From Erysipelotrichia bacterium (GTDB lineage Bacteria; Bacillota_I; Bacilli_A; Erysipelotrichales; Erysipelotrichaceae), in NCBI GenBank assembly GCA_009929095.1, contig SABF01000121.1, forward strand, positions 1-5,411: a stretch of DNA of 5,411 nucleotides, in the 5' to 3' direction. A program made the translations under genes and the position numbers. Below, in pieces: positions 5,033 to 5,411 of this stretch (position 1 is its first letter; the number at the start of each line of letters is the position of its first letter). The notes beneath the pieces are model-generated. The model did not search any database. It was not told the DNA's origin and saw nothing but the letters and a program-made list of their open reading frames with translations.

Positions 5033-5411
5033 CTTGTCCTGCGGGAATACCGTCTTAACCGCGGCGGTCAACTTCCACAGCGTCGGCATGTCGAAGGCCT
5101 TAACCTCTGACGCGTTCTCGGCTGCCAGCAGCAGGTTCTGGACGTAGGTGTTGTCCGTGTCCATTTCCAGTGCAGCGATTTGCGCCTGGGTTTCTTTGTT
5201 GATGCAGTAGACGTGCAGGTCTTCGGCAATGAACTGCGCGAGCAGCTGCACACGGAAGCCCATCGGCGAGATGTTGAATTCAACGTTAACAATCTTGCTT
5301 TCGTGGCCTTCGCCAGCATCTTCCTGGTGGAAAGCATCCTGCGGCGCCGCGCCGTCTTTCAGCTGCCAGGTGCGCTGGTCTTCGGCCAGTTCGTAGCGTT
5401 CGCACCAGGTA
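5033..5411 (-). CDS. Unidentified GC-rich coding sequence, partial, fused in frame to the rpsD tail
   Basis: About 126 residues are open on the minus strand from the window edge to the rpsD junction, with no stop. Codon use is unlike the rest of the window: CTG, CAG, GCG, AAC, GAC and ACC dominate, in the manner of a mid/high-GC proteobacterium or its phage. The protein has acidic N-terminal sequence (WCERYELAEDQRTWQLKDG), then NVEFNISPMGFRVQLLAQFI, DLHVYCINKETQAQIAAL and a helical AFDMPTLWKLTAAVKTVF. I do not recognise a family. Both ends are missing: the start is beyond 5411 and the natural C-terminus is replaced by that of S4. An ATG at 5263 could be internal. An overlapping minus-strand frame (5068-5337) is an Arg/Ser/Thr-rich shadow. 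Donor identity is not determinable from sequence alone. Confidence 0.55.

Noticed and set aside
5068..5337. Minus-strand 89-codon frame rich in Arg, Ser and Thr
   Set aside because: This composition is typical of an out-of-frame reading of GC-rich coding sequence; the overlapping frame that runs to the rpsD stop has normal protein composition.
1..5411. CRISPR array, insertion sequence or transposase, riboswitch
   Set aside because: I found no regularly spaced direct repeats, no transposase-like protein with flanking terminal repeats, and no recognisable riboswitch core. The only tandem repeat is the short GATCCG run.

Overview
The window looks like a piece of a low-to-mid GC Bacillota (Firmicutes) chromosome. 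The evidence is a RqcH/FbpA-family protein next to guanylate kinase, a Firmicute-style EVQGA motif in the kinase, strong AGGAGG-type ribosome binding sites, and lysine/serine-rich proteins. I lean towards an Erysipelotrichia-like lineage, but only as an impression. The last ~380 bases differ sharply: two lines I counted by hand there are about 58-62% G+C, against about 38-40% in two lines from gmk and the gmk-rpsD gap.

Layout. (1) Positions 3-2117, plus strand: a tightly packed run of three overlapping or abutting genes. These are the C-terminal part of a membrane-anchored surface protein with a bacterial Ig-like domain, a minimal ParB-like domain protein of about 92 aa starting at GTG, and a 23S rRNA pseudouridine synthase of the RluB/RsuA family. 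(2) Positions 2063-3712, minus strand: rqcH (Rqc2/FbpA/YloA), converging on rluB with a 55-bp coding overlap that contains a GATCCG tandem repeat. (3) Positions 3713-3875: a compact divergent promoter region. The minus-strand -10 box settles the rqcH start, and a near-consensus plus-strand promoter drives gmk. (4) Positions 3876-4481: gmk, ending in a terminator hairpin that includes its own stop codon. (5) Positions 4499-4925: a 425-bp gap with no intact gene, but with a short, possibly decayed reading frame and several small inverted repeats. (6) Positions 4927-4960: a clear minus-strand terminator for rpsD, followed at 4973-5032 by only the last 19 codons of rpsD (ribosomal protein S4). (7) Positions 5033-5411: GC-rich coding sequence of unknown identity, fused in frame to the rpsD tail.

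The genes point mostly to translation and ribosome maintenance: RluB modifies 23S rRNA, RqcH rescues stalled 50S subunits by alanine tailing, S4 is a 30S protein, and Gmk feeds the GTP/ppGpp pool. The rqcH-gmk neighbourhood is known from other Firmicutes. The most notable anomaly is the abrupt replacement of the body of essential rpsD by foreign DNA. The first explanation to test is a chimeric assembly. The alternative is a genuine scar left by an element integrated at the 3' end of rpsD. I see no clearly new multi-gene system; the least explained native gene is the small ParB-like protein.
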